This document shows positions 12,469 to 36,300 of a stretch of DNA of 64,000 nt, piece after piece; within the stretch, counting starts at the first letter, position 1; every line of letters begins with the position of its first letter. The stretch is from positions 1 to 64,000 of the forward strand of contig JBAMDO010000247.1 in the NCBI GenBank assembly GCA_037074765.1, written 5' to 3'. The translations under genes and the position numbers were made by a program. This DNA comes from Mansonella perstans (Eukaryota; Nematoda; Chromadorea; Rhabditida; Onchocercidae). The notes beneath the pieces are model-generated. The model made no database searches. It was not told the origin of the DNA and worked only from the letters and a program-made list of their open reading frames with translations.

Positions 12469-15024
12469 TCCTTCAAATAAATCTTCTCTGTAATAATCAA
12501 AGTTTCGTTTCAAAAATTCAAGAAACTATCAATTCACTAATTCTAATGCATCAATGATAACAGTCTTCGATAATTTTATGGATAAAATGCATCGAAACCT
12601 TAAATGAACATTCTTATTTTTAAATAGATTTTAGCTAAAACTAATATGTTGAAATGTTGGAAGATTTCATAAATTAATCAGATTTCATAAAATAAAACTA
12701 AAAATTCATTTGAATACTTGCAATTGCAGATTATATAAAGCACGGAATTTGAAAAAAGCAAACAAAAAACAAAAAAATAAACAAAAATTCGTTCCTAGCT
12801 GTTTCAATAACGCAGTAAAATAAGCAGAACTAATCATATCAAAATGAAAAAAACAAAAAAATCGGTCAATTCAAGAATTTTTTTCACTGATATGATAAAA
12901 TGATAAAAACAAACCATTTATGAGTATTTCTAATTACTGTTACAGCAATCAAAACACATTACAAATAACAATTTCCAGTGTCACATTTGTGATTGCTTAA
13001 CCATAATTTCAATTTTTGCTTCAATTTCTAAAATAATATTGATTCAGGAAAATTACACTGTAGATTATTAAAAACAATAATTCTTGATTAAATTAATTTT
13101 GGTACCTTTTTCTCAGACTTTCTGTCAGCTCTCCCTATCCTTCTCTCTCTCCGTCTTAAAATTTTTCAAAAATTAATTTAAGTATTCCATTTTATAGCAG
13201 ATGAGCCTTTTTCCACTCATTTTTAATTACAGTTTGCGAAAATTTTATCGATATTTCTCTCTTCCACTTTTTAACTCTCAAGCAAAGCATTTATAGAAGT
13301 CTCTTAAAATTTCTTCCGAAAATTCGCATACAATACGAAACGTTAGTGAGAAATATCATAGGACACTAATTATATCTACTTTACCGGTAATCATAAACTC
13401 GTAGGCTATTTTATATTTTTTCCCTCAATTTTTTTATTTTCGTGTTAATAATTTTTCATCTATGTTACCTTTAACCTTTAACCTACGACATGAACTCAAC
13501 ATAGAACTACTAATTTATCCGTACCATACCCGCTAACCTAAATTTAAATCTCGAATCCTAACAAAATAGACTACCTTCTGCTTTCCAATTCGAACGATCA
13601 CTTGAAAATCAAACCGCCAAATTAAATCCAACCAAAAAATTTTCAATTTGGCTAAATGAATCCGAACCCTTCCCGAGCGTTTTTTCTATTTCAAATTGAA
13701 AATAGATACATAAGCTATGCATCATATTGCAGTACTTCTCAAATTTTCTCCTGCTATGTCTCGGAGATTTTTTTATCATGCTCTGCGTTGTACACCCGAG
13801 ATTTTCATCATCCTTCACTTCCACTACGTGTCCGGAATCTTTGTCATTCTATGCATTACGTGGTCGGAATTTCTATCTTCCCTCACTCTCAAGAAACCAT
13901 ACTCTCTTCAGTCATTTATTTCACTCCCACTATTTATCCCACCAATTTCCATTGCTCTCAAACTTTACTCTTAACCACTTCCTTTACTTTCACTCTTTAT
14001 TTTCGATCTTTACCTCTAATCACTTTCTTTTACTCTCAATTATTATTCTCAATCTTTACTTTTAATCGCTTACTTTACTCTCACAGTTTACTCTCAGTCA
14101 TTCCTATAACTCTCATCATTTCTCTTAATCACTTCCTTTTTACTCTTACGCTCGATTATTTCTTTACAGTCTTATTTAATATTTTGCATACTGTTTTATA
14201 ATTGTATACTCCCGGCAAATTTGCATATACTTTTTTGTTTTAATTCAATTTTAATTTCAATAATTCAGTAATGATAGTAATTGCTTTGTAGAGCTGTTGG
14301 TTTAGATTATAAACATTTTCCATTTGGATTAATTGTGGTACTTAATTTGTTTTATATAAATTTTAAAATTTCTACAATTATTGATTGCTATTATAATTTT
14401 TTTTGGTGCAGTGCAGTATTGACCAGTAATATTTATTTATTTTTTTTCAATTCATTTTTTAATTTCAACAATTTTAAGAAAATTAGTGTTATAAATGTTT
14501 AGGTTATTTGATTTTGTGAATATTATCGATCGATTACATCCAGTCTACCAAAATAAATTTTCATAAACTTAAATTTTTATTTTCAATTTATTCGTATCAT
14601 TGCGTACGTCAACTACGCTTTAATTCTAGTCTTATAGATATTATTGAATGAATAAGTTCTTTTAATATTCAGAAAAAAACTGTATTTTTGATTGGATAGA
14701 TGAAATTAGTGTATAATTTTTGATTGTAGATGATAAGATTTGGAAGTTCCTTTAATATGTGATAATTTTTGATAATTTTAATGGTATATGGTAATTTCTG
14801 ATAATATATAATGAAATTGCATTAATAGAAAGTTTTTTGCTAGTAGAGTGTTATCAATTAGAAAACGGATAATTTGGATAAGAAATTTTGTGGAAAAAAG
14901 TTAATGCAGTTAATAAGTGGAATATTTAATTAGAAAATTTTTTTGTCTTTCTCCAATTAAACTTTGCGAATTTTCATAGTATTATAGGTTATTAATTGGA
15001 TCACTATCAGTTAGATCAGCAATT
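12469..15024. other. divergent intergenic region with degenerate pyrimidine-rich repeat
   Basis: This separates the minus-strand CEP350-like gene from the plus-strand BIR gene, so both promoters should lie here. A trans-splice-like acceptor (TATTACAG) ends at 12488 on the minus strand, and another (CACTATCAG) ends at 15010 on the plus strand just before the BIR start. The open frames at 13.6-14.2 kb run through a degenerate CT-rich repeat and look non-coding. Confidence 0.5.
13870..14185 (+). repeat. degenerate TTTACTCTCA-type repeat
   Basis: The words TTTACTCTCA, TTACTTTCACTC and TTAATCACTT recur at irregular 20-30 base spacing on the plus strand. The region is open in several frames only because it is T/C-rich. 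It resembles an old, diverged tandem repeat. Confidence 0.6.
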
Positions 15025-16203
15025 ATGGCATCAGTCATTGATTTGGTAAATTCTGATGCTTACTCTGAGCATTTCTTTTACAATAGCCGACTGAAATCAT
15101 TTGCGCGTGCTTGGCCTCATTATCGATCCGTTAATCTATCTCCCGAAAAGGTTAAATTTTGAATTCTCTTATGAAAACACATTACAAATAAATGTTTCAG
15201 AACATTGCTCTTTGCATTTCAGTTTAATAATTTTGCATTTCGTCGTCATGATGATAAAAAAAATTTGCTTTTTCCAATTAATTTGAATTATAAATAATTT
15301 CAGATGGCTCAGGCGGGCTTCTTTTTTGATCCAGATGACATTGATGTTGATGCTGTCAGTTGTCCATTCTGTCTTAAGAATTTAACTGGGTGGGAAGGTA
15401 GTGATGATCCTTTGTAAGCTATTTTTCAGAATTTCACTTTTTTTATAGCTGTTTTCCCGAAGTTCACTTTTTTTGATTGAATTAATCGTTAAAAGATTTG
15501 GAGCTTCACTTTAACTAATTTTAATTGATTTTTGTGATCCAAATTGTTTGTATCTTGAAGTTAAATGTTTATTTTTCATTTATTTATTTTTTTTAAATTA
15601 TCCTTTTTAGGAAGAACAACGATAAAAAGTTGGAGCAAATAAGAAAAGAAGTCTTTAACTAAAACTAGTTAGTGCAATGTCAGAGCAAAGAAATGATAGG
15701 CAAAATTAAATGAGATTTTTCAATTTTCAAGATTATAGAATGGAGCATGCAAAACGTAAGGATATTTGCTATTTTGCTCGTTTAGCCAAAGATGAAAAAG
15801 AATGGACAATTGAGGACTTCTTACGACTTTTGGCTCAACGAAAAGCATCTATGATGGTTTGGTTTATTTTCTTGAACAAAATTGAGTACCATCCTTGGTT
15901 ACGCTTCAAGAAATAAATTTTTCAAAGAACTCTATAATTATAGGTGCTAAATTGTTTTGTTTCAATTTTTCAAGGAGAAGTTCTTTTAATAGGAGCTTAA
16001 GCCTAGTGATGTTCAGATGCTTTAGATTGAAATTGAAATTGGCTTAGAAAATGCTAGTAATTGATTCTGACTTGCTATTGCAGTCATCAATTGCAATGAA
16101 AGCGATCGATGGTGCAAAGAATGCGATAGAAAGCGTGAAAAGGAGAATTGATGTTCTAAATGAAAAGAAAAGACAAAAAAATACTTTAAAGAGGAAAAAG
16201 TAA
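15025..16203 (+). CDS. bir-1: single-BIR survivin/BIR-1-type protein
   Basis: Four exons (15025-15150, 15304-15413, 15739-15856, 16084-16203) give 157 residues with all phases consistent, close to the size of human survivin (142) and C. elegans BIR-1. The single baculovirus-IAP-repeat domain spans about residues 17-90. It has the Arg and Trp-Pro of the first helix, the MAQAGFFF segment after the first junction, and a complete zinc site CPFC-x16-H-x6-C. The protein ends in a basic helix with Lys/Arg clusters. No RING or second BIR is present, which favours the survivin class over the caspase-inhibiting IAPs. In that class the protein belongs to the chromosomal passenger complex with Aurora B/AIR-2 and INCENP and acts in chromosome segregation and cytokinesis. 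The start was chosen because ATG follows a CACTATCAG trans-splice-like site by 14 bases. Confidence 0.85.
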
Positions 16204-16812
16204 AATGTTTTGGCTGCTAATGCAATCTTAATTTTTTCCTTTTTATATCCAGTTTTATTGATAAGTTGCTAGATTGTTAGCTTGATCTGTGCTTGTATTC
16301 GTATTTACATTTAGTTTATTTGTGCTAGATTTGGTTTAACCGCATTTCATTTTTTGTGACAGGAATGTAAAAATTAACTCTAATTTTGTCAAAACAGAGT
16401 AAGAAAAAAAAAGTTTGGATAGATGGCACTTAGGAAGTATTTCTGTATTAACTTATTTATAGAACAGACTTATTTAATTTGAATTATTACTTACTGTAAC
16501 TTATTGTATTATCCCGCATTTCACTAACTTTCTAAGTGAAAATGTTTTCAACGTTTTCATTGATCTTGCATTCCAGTAATGCAAAAAAGAAATTTCGCAG
16601 TACCGAAGTTGCTAGAAAAAGAAAAAGAAAACTCATGAATTGAGTTATTGATTATTGATGAAACCAAACATTTCCATGCTGGAAATAGTTTTTTTTTTAC
16701 TGATTTAATCCAATATCATTTTATTCAGTTTTATTTTATTTGCTATGTATTGTTGGTGTTGCAAATGAGACAAAAATTATTTTCACTGTCTGGAAAACAA
16801 CAACATTTTAAA

Positions 16813-16947
16813 ATGGGAAATATTGATAATTATTCAGTACATTATAATCGATTAGTCCCGAAGAACATAAATTTAGAATTGTTATCGAAATTTTCCATTC
16901 CATTTCCTGTAACAAAAAGTTTTGACAATGAAATGCCTAGTAAAATG
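16813..16947 (+). CDS. candidate upstream coding exon (unassigned)
   Basis: ATG at 16813 opens a frame of 45 codons ending at a possible donor (AAAATG|GTTGAT), with a stronger donor 12 bases later (CTTTT|GTATGT). The composition is protein-like (PFPVTKSFDNEMPSKM) and does not match a repeat. It could be a 5' exon of the RabGAP gene, but both donors end in phase 0 while the first recognised RabGAP exon at 19166 needs phase 1, so another exon would have to lie between. Weak call. Confidence 0.25.
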
Positions 16948-17789
16948 GTTGATACTTTTGTATGTTTGAACGAATAATTGTCAAATTTAACTTCCTGGAA
17001 AACTGCTTTGTGAATTTGATTTGATTGATTGGAAAATTTAAGTATTTATTTGTGTTTCTGAGTTAAGTATTTGGTATAAGTATCGTCTGGTAATTGAATG
17101 CGTATAAGCATAGTTAATGTTTTAATAATTACTGAATTCTAAGTTTAACAGATGCTTAATAATCTACCGCTTAAGCGGTTTAATAGTTGCTCAATAACTA
17201 TTGCTTAAGATAAGTACAATGCTTCACAAAATATAGGAAGTTGGGAAGCCATCAAAATGATGATCTTCCGGAATACTGAACTGGTTCACTTGTGTCTTCT
17301 ATAAAGCTTGATATTAAATGACTGGCTTTTTAGATGTAATTCTGATACTCTCAGATAGCTACCATATTTATTAGCTGCATGGAAAGAATTCGGCGATACC
17401 TCAAATGAAACTTTACTACATATACGACATATAGGATGACAAATATAGCTTGTGATGTAAGGATTAGCAGAGGACGTGATACCATATTAAGAAAATAACT
17501 CAGCGTGAATAAAATGTATAAAATTTACAGAGCTGAAATCAGTGTAGTGAAACGTGATGGTATGTAAAAAAATAGTAGACGTGAACAACGTCACGTGTAA
17601 TTTATCGAATTGAGATAAGGTGTCGCGGTAACCAGAGAAAGAGAGAGATGTAATGTAGAGGAGTGACATGCGACATGCGATGCAAATGAAGTGTAATAGG
17701 ATGCAGCGCAGTGCAGTGTGGTGTCGGAAAGGTGCAGCAAGTAGAAAAAGAAAACGCGCACATACCACTGCAAAGGCTACAAACGAATC

Positions 17790-18335
17790 GATCCCATAGG
17801 CCATGCGTATGCACGTGTGCACGCACGTGCATTATATATAGTGATGTGAATGAGCATGTTTGCGTATCTTTTAGTTAACATCTTCTAACGTGTATGTCCC
17901 ACGTGCATATTTATGTTTGGGTAATCCATTTACGTACATATTTATATATGTTCATATCTACGTCTTTATCTAATACGTAGGTAATTCATCCATAACAGTG
18001 TTGGTTATACATTCAGTTGTATGTTTACGTATGTGACAGTGTAGATGAATTGTTTCTGTATGTCAGTGCATCTACGTGTATGTCAATATATGAATATGTA
18101 ACTGAGATGAAGAAGTAATAACAACTGTTTTTGCATGTCTGAAACGTGTATACATTTACGTATCTTCATATATATATATCTGTTCACGTACGTACACTTT
18201 CCCGATATGCGCTCATTAATGTGGTTTTGTATGTTCTGTTCATTGATGTTTTGCTACTATATATGTATCAGTGCAGTTTGCATATACCTGTATATCGTCC
18301 TATACATACCTTTCCGCGTTCCCGTAATGAGGAAA
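17790..18335. repeat. ACGT/TATGTA-rich low-complexity stretch
   Basis: The words TACGTA, TATGTA, ACGTGT and TACATA recur densely, mostly as alternating purine-pyrimidine runs. Two CACGTG sites (17812-17817 and 17824-17829) sit in a near-palindrome. Confidence 0.6.
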
Positions 18336-18492
18336 TTTGGAATTTTTTTTCTCTTTTAATTACTTAGCATTTCATTGACAAATTTAATATTTAGACAATT
18401 CATTATTTTGATACTAACTGCTAAATGTACTTCTAAAAGTTCTTCAGTAATAATAGAAAACATTAATAATAAGTGTAGGAGAAGTAATTAGT

Positions 18493-18494
<2 letters not shown>

Positions 18495-18533
<39 letters not shown>
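18495..18533 (+). repeat. 39-base poly-A run
   Basis: Uninterrupted A from 18495 to 18533, followed by CAACAG. The length in the source DNA may differ because such runs are error-prone. Confidence 0.9.
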
Positions 18534-18534
<1 letters not shown>

Positions 18535-19165
18535 AACAGTATTATTGTAAATAAGAATAATTGTGAAAGTGAAAAAGTTTGAAAAACTTCAGACATTACA
18601 TTTCAATTTGTCCATTATTTTCCTTCAAATTTTAATTTTTCTTGCCTGTTTCTTAACTTCAGTCTTAAAACTTGTTATATTTTCATACTAGCGGTAAATG
18701 TGAACATTTTTCGTTCTCTTTTTTTTTTTTTTTATTTGAATTAGAATAAAAGTCCAGGATCATTATTATTATTATTATCATTTGCTGATACCATTTGTCA
18801 TTTATTATTTCTTTTTTTTTTTTGATCATCATTTATCACTTTTAACGGCTCATTTAAAATGATATGATACATGCAAGTTTAATTTATCTTCTTTTTTTTA
18901 ATGGAAATCATCTGTTATTTGTTACAAGAATTGACATAATGGAAGATGAAAATATGATAATAATAGAAAGCTTATCATTGGAGTTGATTCAATGATTTCA
19001 ATAAAATATCGAATGAAATTTATCAGTTTTTATTTCATATCTTAATTGCTTTTTTTCCCCTATGAAGAAAGTATTGAAATCTCCAATTGTAAACGTCATG
19101 TGCGTTATTTTGCACTTTTAAATGGTTTTTTTTTTTTTTTGTTTGTTTTTGGTACAAACTGGCAG

Positions 19166-29996
<10,831 letters not shown>

Positions 29997-32697
29997 CTTC
30001 TTAATTTTTTTTTTGTTTTTAGATGAAACACATCACTTGAATAATCTCGAAAGTTAACAAAAAATTTGTCTAAAGAAAGCGAGATTCTTGATCGGGTATG
30101 AAATCTTCCCCTGTTTTCTTAGTTTAATTTTTTGAATTTTCATTTGATGTGCTAGATCGATCTAATTAGTTATGTTTACTTTCCTTTGGTGTTAAAGATG
30201 TAACAATTTCATCTTTTCTATAAATAATTTCTTCAACATTTAGCAGTAGTCATTGTATTTATTAGACGTAGATAATGTGCATGCAGTTGTAAAAATGGTT
30301 TATAGGTTACGCCTAGATAGACATACTATTTGGATTACTAGCTTTCACAAAGGGTTGCAGTCATTGGAAATATAAAATATTGTTCATATAATAACATGAG
30401 GATTATGCTTCATTAATAAATACTATCATTAAAATGTACTATTTGCTTGTTTGTTTATTTGTTTGTTTGTTTGTTTTTTCGTGAATTTGCTAATAATTTA
30501 TTCATTTTATTTTGCCAATTTTTACTCTTCCCTGTAATTTGATTGCTTAGTTTCTGATACTGATTGTTTGCTTTTGCTCTTTCACTTTTTTCCAATGCTT
30601 TCTTTGCAAATATTGGTGCGATGTTATTGTAATTAGTTTAGTTGTCATCTCTTTTAATTATGTATTTTTCCCGGTTAAGAAAAATTTAAGTTTTTTTTTT
30701 TTTTTCTTTTTTTTTTTTTTTAAATTTGTAAGATATCTGAACTGAAACGATCAAAGAAAATTAAGCAGTCGATAGAGATAGATATTGATTACAATCTTGC
30801 TGATTTTGGTTTAATTTTCCAATGAATGAAAGAAAGAAAGACATCTGTATGATAGAATTCCTTTTTTGAATATAATGAGTGAAAATAGTTTACTTTTGTT
30901 TAGTCGATATTTCTGAATGGAATTTTTTAATTTCTAGCGAAATTGATCGCTAATTGAATTAACAGTAATCTATGATGCTTGAGATTCTTTACCGTAACTG
31001 AAGTATAAGTATTTAACAGTGAGTTAATTAGTGGTACCACAATATTTAGTGTTAGTATACATGAATTAAAGAGCATATTTCTAGGGTTTCAGGTGGGTAT
31101 AAATTATGTGTGTATAGTCTATTTGATAATGATCTTGGCCGCAAAAAAAACGGTAACGTTGAGTATTCGTGTTATCTTACTTACATTCCGTGTTTTGATT
31201 TTGTGTCTTTTTGTTTTTGTATTTTTGCAAATTTAAGTTGGGGATTTAAATGTTGTGAAATATTTGTCATTAAACGGAAATTTCTTCTTTTTCTTGTTAG
31301 AATTTTCGAAATTCACAATAAAATTACATTTTCCTTTTTTTCTTTTTTTCTAGTTTCCTTTTTTCCTTTTTTCTGCTTGATTAAATACAAATGAAAAAAA
31401 AAAAGAAAAAAAAAACAGTTTGACTAATACTTTAATCTAAAATTCATTGTTGGCGTTACAGGATAAAAGAGAGGAAATACATAATTTCTATCATTTCATT
31501 CAATTCCTAGTTTGGACAGACAACAATCTCATGTTTTGTCACTTTATCATCGTTAATGTATTACATTTAAATTATAGGAATGAAAATATGGGAATATTTT
31601 TGCAAGAAATCAAAGCTCTGTCAGTCTCTCCTAATAACTTAACAAAGGCATGATAAGCTTGACTATTGATAAGAAATATTCTTGTATTAGTCCTGCAACA
31701 TTGTCAAATTCTATGATTTTCAAAATGCTAACTTAAAGACTATACAATTTGCAAAATTTATCTTTCATAGAAATAAAATTGAAAGAATAAGTGGAATGAT
31801 AATTTAATTTCATCAGTGTACACTGTTGGTACAAAATAATCAAATGTTTGTTTACTTTCGTTAACATTGGTAAAAGTTTCCCATTTTCATTCATACATAC
31901 AATGAAACAACGCAAACTTCTAACAAGTGTCGCAGAATTCGGATGAATCATTCATATTTAGTTATTTACACACTTGTATTAATCATTAATAATCAATGCT
32001 TTTATTAATTATTCAATAATTGAGTAAAAATCACCAATAAAATCAACAATTTTATAAACTTTTGAAAAATTGTGTAAAACCCATAGGCGAAGTACTACAA
32101 TCAAAAAAAAAAAGGAAAAATTGGAAATGATTTCGATTGGATATGAATTGAAATTAAAATTCCCAGTCGTTCTTTTTTATCAGTCCAAAGTTTTCAACTT
32201 CTTAATTCTGAAATATCTTGAAATAGTGGAAAGAGAAGTGTTTCTTTCATTTTCTGTTGAAAGATGACAAATTAGTTGCTTTTTTTTAAGGATGAGGTTC
32301 AGTCAACAAACACATAAAAATTTGGGAAAAACAGAATATTCCTCAAATAAAAAAAATGCGAAAAAAATTAGCATGAAGATAAAAAAAATCCCAAAACAGA
32401 TCTTACAGATGATCACATTAACAATGGAGAATTCACCGGGAGTATTTATCGGCTTAACCGTCAAGTGAAAGAGCTAAATTTCCGGGGTTTATGCTGCATT
32501 AAAAAACTTACCTATTTTTTTCCTTTTTTCAGTAACACCCGGAGCATGGGAAGGAACATTTTTAAACAAAAACTGAACTCACAAAAAGAAAGCAAATGCG
32601 AACAAATTAAGTATGAGAAATTCACCAATATTAATGAAAATAATCAAACAGAAATATTTTCATTTTTGCCTTTCAAGGTTCAGTTATATCCAACAGT

Positions 32698-32746
32698 GTC
32701 ATCCATAGTTATGCCCAAGACATTGTTGGGCATAATTATGGATGAC
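32698..32746. repeat. hairpin: 20-bp inverted repeat, 9-base loop
   Basis: The left arm GTCATCCATAGTTATGCCCA (32698-32717) pairs with the right arm at 32727-32746 with a single mismatch. A part of the right arm is echoed just downstream (GACATTGTTAGGCATA). Confidence 0.75.
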
Positions 32747-33244
32747 ATTGTTAGGCATACAAGTTTTGGCTAATCCATTATCGCTAATTCAAAAATCTTT
32801 TTGAAAGAAATGGAATCCGTGAAAACATTGTAAAAAACAATGAAAACACTAAATAGCGATAAGTTCATCATTTCTTGAGGAAAAATTTTGCTATGGGAGT
32901 TGATTTTTGAGAAAGAACACTCATATTAAATATTTTAGCCAAAAACTACATTGGTTAATAATAGTTTGGTGAATTTCCCACTATATTCAGATAAGATTAA
33001 TGTTAAAAAATTGACAAACTCGGCAAAGAAATCTGGTCTTTTTTTAAAAAAGTAATTAATTCCATGGAATTTTTAACAAATAATATCATGCATAATTTGC
33101 GAAAGTATAACAACCAACATGTCATCATAAGATGTACTAAGGAAAAAAAATAAAAGATGGTTGGTATAATTAAAGAGACGAAAGTCTAACGACATGCAAA
33201 ATTCTGTCTAGCGGATATTATACAGAGCTTACAATGGAATATCA

Positions 33245-33250
33245 TTTATT
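33245..33250 (-). terminator. probable polyadenylation signal of atf-6
   Basis: AATAAA on the minus strand, 55 bases past the atf-6 stop codon, in the usual position for a nematode poly(A) signal. Confidence 0.5.
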
Positions 33251-33304
33251 TCGATGAATGTTCAAAAAATGAGTATACATCTATTAGTACAATAAGAAAA
33301 TCTA

Positions 33305-36300
33305 CTAACGAGCTGAATGATCATAAAATAAGGGCAAAAGTGAACTTGGCAGATGGAATAATCCCGTACCTGTAATATGACACTCCAGACGCATCATTGC
33401 CACCTGAAAAAGTCAATCATTCATCGTTAAACATTTCTTGTTAACTTCAGTGTTTTATTAGTAAAACTATTTAGAGCCGAACAAAGGCATATCTCACGAT
33501 GAACATATTAAGAACCAAACTGAGACATATCTCGTGATCAACATTTAATCAAAAAAGTCATTAATTCTAAGAATTATCTTCAGACCCAAAATATACGGTA
33601 AAAGTAATTCATCGTCTGGATTTAAAATTAATCAAAAGGGACTCATCAAATATAATTCAAATATGCATATTCAAATAAATAACGATATAATTCAATATAA
33701 TCTTAAAACAGGGTCAGAAAATTTTTATTGGTCTTTTTTAAAAAAACCATTAATGGAGTGAAGGAATAAAGTTGTTTCAGTAATGAACCCTATTCACTGA
33801 TTTGTCAATCTAAAGTTATAGACAAACGCAGTAAGAAACACAAATACTAGAGAAATTTTCTACTGAAAACAAACCTGATTTGGTAATGTACCATTGAATG
33901 ACAAAGCAGGTAAAATGAGAGCCATACGTGGTTGCAGAGTGCCATTTCGATCTGTTGCTGGCAGCAAATAATAATTCTAAAAAAAAAGAAAACAAACATC
34001 CGAAAAAAAATCTCTTTACAAAACTTCTAAAGTCTGCAAAAATGTTTGCTTTCTTCTTTAAATCTGTTATATAATTATTGAAAGGTCGAATTGTTTTTTC
34101 CTTTTTTTTCTTTTTTTTTTTTGTCTGGAATTTTCCTCTTTTTCTATTAAGATTGTTTAGATCATTAATGGAAGATAAGTCTTCTACTGATAGAGATAAG
34201 AAGGAGAATATCTGTCAATATAATAAAATGCGAAAAGAAGACACGAAGAAAACACCTTCATTGCAACAATATAAAGCGTATCTTCGCGTTGTTTCAAATT
34301 TCGAGCAAGTTCCGCATACTGCAGTTCAATATTCAATGCTTTAAGGGCATCTGTTTTATCTTGTAACCAATTAGTTAAGGAATGTTCCGCACCCATAACA
34401 TTATAATCCACTGTTTTACTAAAACATAAAATACATAATTTTTTATCCATTGCGATTAAAATGAATATATGTTATTTTTTCAAAAAGCATTACAAAAAAC
34501 ATACGCTTGCAAAGATTAAATAATTAATTTTAACAAACAATTACCAAACTTAACAGCTTCATTTTACGCTTACCAATCAATTTAGCAACACTGTCAAAAA
34601 AATTACTGGAAAAACCTACACTCGTGATTTGATGGCTGTATTATCGGCACTGGAGCTGATCATGTCGATATGCCTCCACGCACGTTCACGTATCGCTTTT
34701 AGACGTGCAGCTTCAATTTTGTCGTTTGCTGTCCTAACAATAATAACATTTAAAAAGGTTGCAAAGATGCAAACCATTTAACTGCACCATTATTCAACAT
34801 CCTTCGTACAGCATGTACCGATAGCACCTATTATTCCCGCAGTTAGATGAAAAAAGGTTTACTATAATAGTTATCCAGCAGGAAATCCACAAAAATCCAA
34901 ATAAAATGTACATTTTACTTAGGCATTCTGTACATAAAACTACGTTTTACCGAGATGAAATAGTAAACTATAGCGAAACGACAGCGTTTTGAAAGTTATT
35001 ATTATTACAAACCTTTGCTGGCGATTTTTTCTATTCGTCATCTTTCCGCGTTCAACACCTCGTACAGACTTCATTATCATTTTAGAAGTTGTTAACCTTC
35101 TATTTATTGGAACACGAAATATATGTCGAATATGCATAAATTCCAGACACTTGTGCCGATTAATCCAAGCAAAGACGTCATTATTCAATCTGCAATATAA
35201 ATCCTATTAAAATATAATTAAACTTACAAGAAGCGAAAAAAAAGAAAAATTTACTGAGATGGAAGTTTCAATAGCAATCTTCTATGTTATGAGCAATAAA
35301 TCAATCAATGGTAACTGAGAAAATAACGAAACAATCTAATTTTTGTAGCCATATCCAAAAAAGTTCCTTAATCTTATTATTTCTCAAAAATTTTATATTT
35401 CATACATGAGAATATCTTACATAACAGACATAATACCAAAAATGATGTTACTTAGTCGTAATGATGAGTTTGTTTATTTTAAGCAGGTTAAAGGCCATAC
35501 CAACGATAATGTTAACTTCTGGAAGGTAATATCAAAAATGGCATAATACCAACCCAGAACTGAGACGAAAATTATAAATCAAATGGGATGAAGAAAATCA
35601 GAAAAGGACTAATCACAATTACAATTCTACAGATTTAATAAATATAGTTGATTATCTGCCAATTTGAAACAGAGACCGAATCAACATTTATTAAATACGG
35701 AGCAAATCAATGTTCGTTTGGAGAGAAACTAATGTAAATATAAAAATAAATCTTAAGTGTGACCTATTCTATGAATGATTAGTCTAATATGCCGAATTTT
35801 GGTTTTGGAGTAACCAAAACTTCCAACTTCCATAAATTTAAAAAGATCACAACAAACTTCATTGCTTCAGTCAGATTCAAATCTTTCCTCTGCATGCTAT
35901 CACAGTTCGTTGAATAGTTCATGTTTGGCTGAGATAAAGAATTGGACTTCCTATTTAACTGTGGATTTTCTCTCGATTCCTAAAAAATGTTCAGTAATAA
36001 ACATAGGAACAGACCTGAAAAATGACGCACTCTCCCAAAGTGATAAAGATACAACTTCTAAACAATGCTGAAACACAAAAAAGACAGTAAGATGTTTTGG
36101 AATAAAACAGAATTAAATAAGAATAGCTGGCAACCTACCGGGCCTTCATCATTATAATCCAAGGACAGAAGATTTCGACCAATATTTCCCTTATCTCGAG
36201 AGAGATATATAGCAGATTCCGTAAAATTTGGCGCAATGGGACTTGTTGCATAATGAATTGGATTCAAATTTCTTGAATGTATTTAAATTCATTTTGACCA

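Larger units (their letters stand above)
16204..19165. other. intergenic/5' flank with ACGT-rich and poly-A tracts
   Basis: This holds the 3' flank of the BIR gene and the upstream part of the RabGAP gene. It contains one candidate upstream exon (16813-16947), an ACGT/TATGT-rich stretch and a 39-base poly-A run. No other supported gene was seen. Confidence 0.5.
29997..33304. other. convergent intergenic region between RabGAP gene and atf-6
   Basis: Both flanking genes end here. A polyadenylation-type AATAAA lies at 30415-30420 on the plus strand. Small open frames at 31110-31394, 31447-31653 and 32465-32773 have no splice context or recognisable domain. A strong hairpin lies at 32698-32746. 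Confidence 0.5.

Noticed and set aside
13656..14201. 181-codon plus-strand open frame with overlapping frames
   Set aside because: It lies on a degenerate CT-rich repeat, is open in several frames at once and is dominated by Leu/Ser/Phe/Thr from low-complexity DNA.
17487..17832. Overlapping minus-strand frames of up to 111 codons
   Set aside because: Three frames are open over the same AG/GT-skewed DNA, with no splice context or domain.
32465..32773. 102-codon plus-strand frame between RabGAP gene and atf-6
   Set aside because: It includes the hairpin and has no recognisable domain or supporting gene structure.
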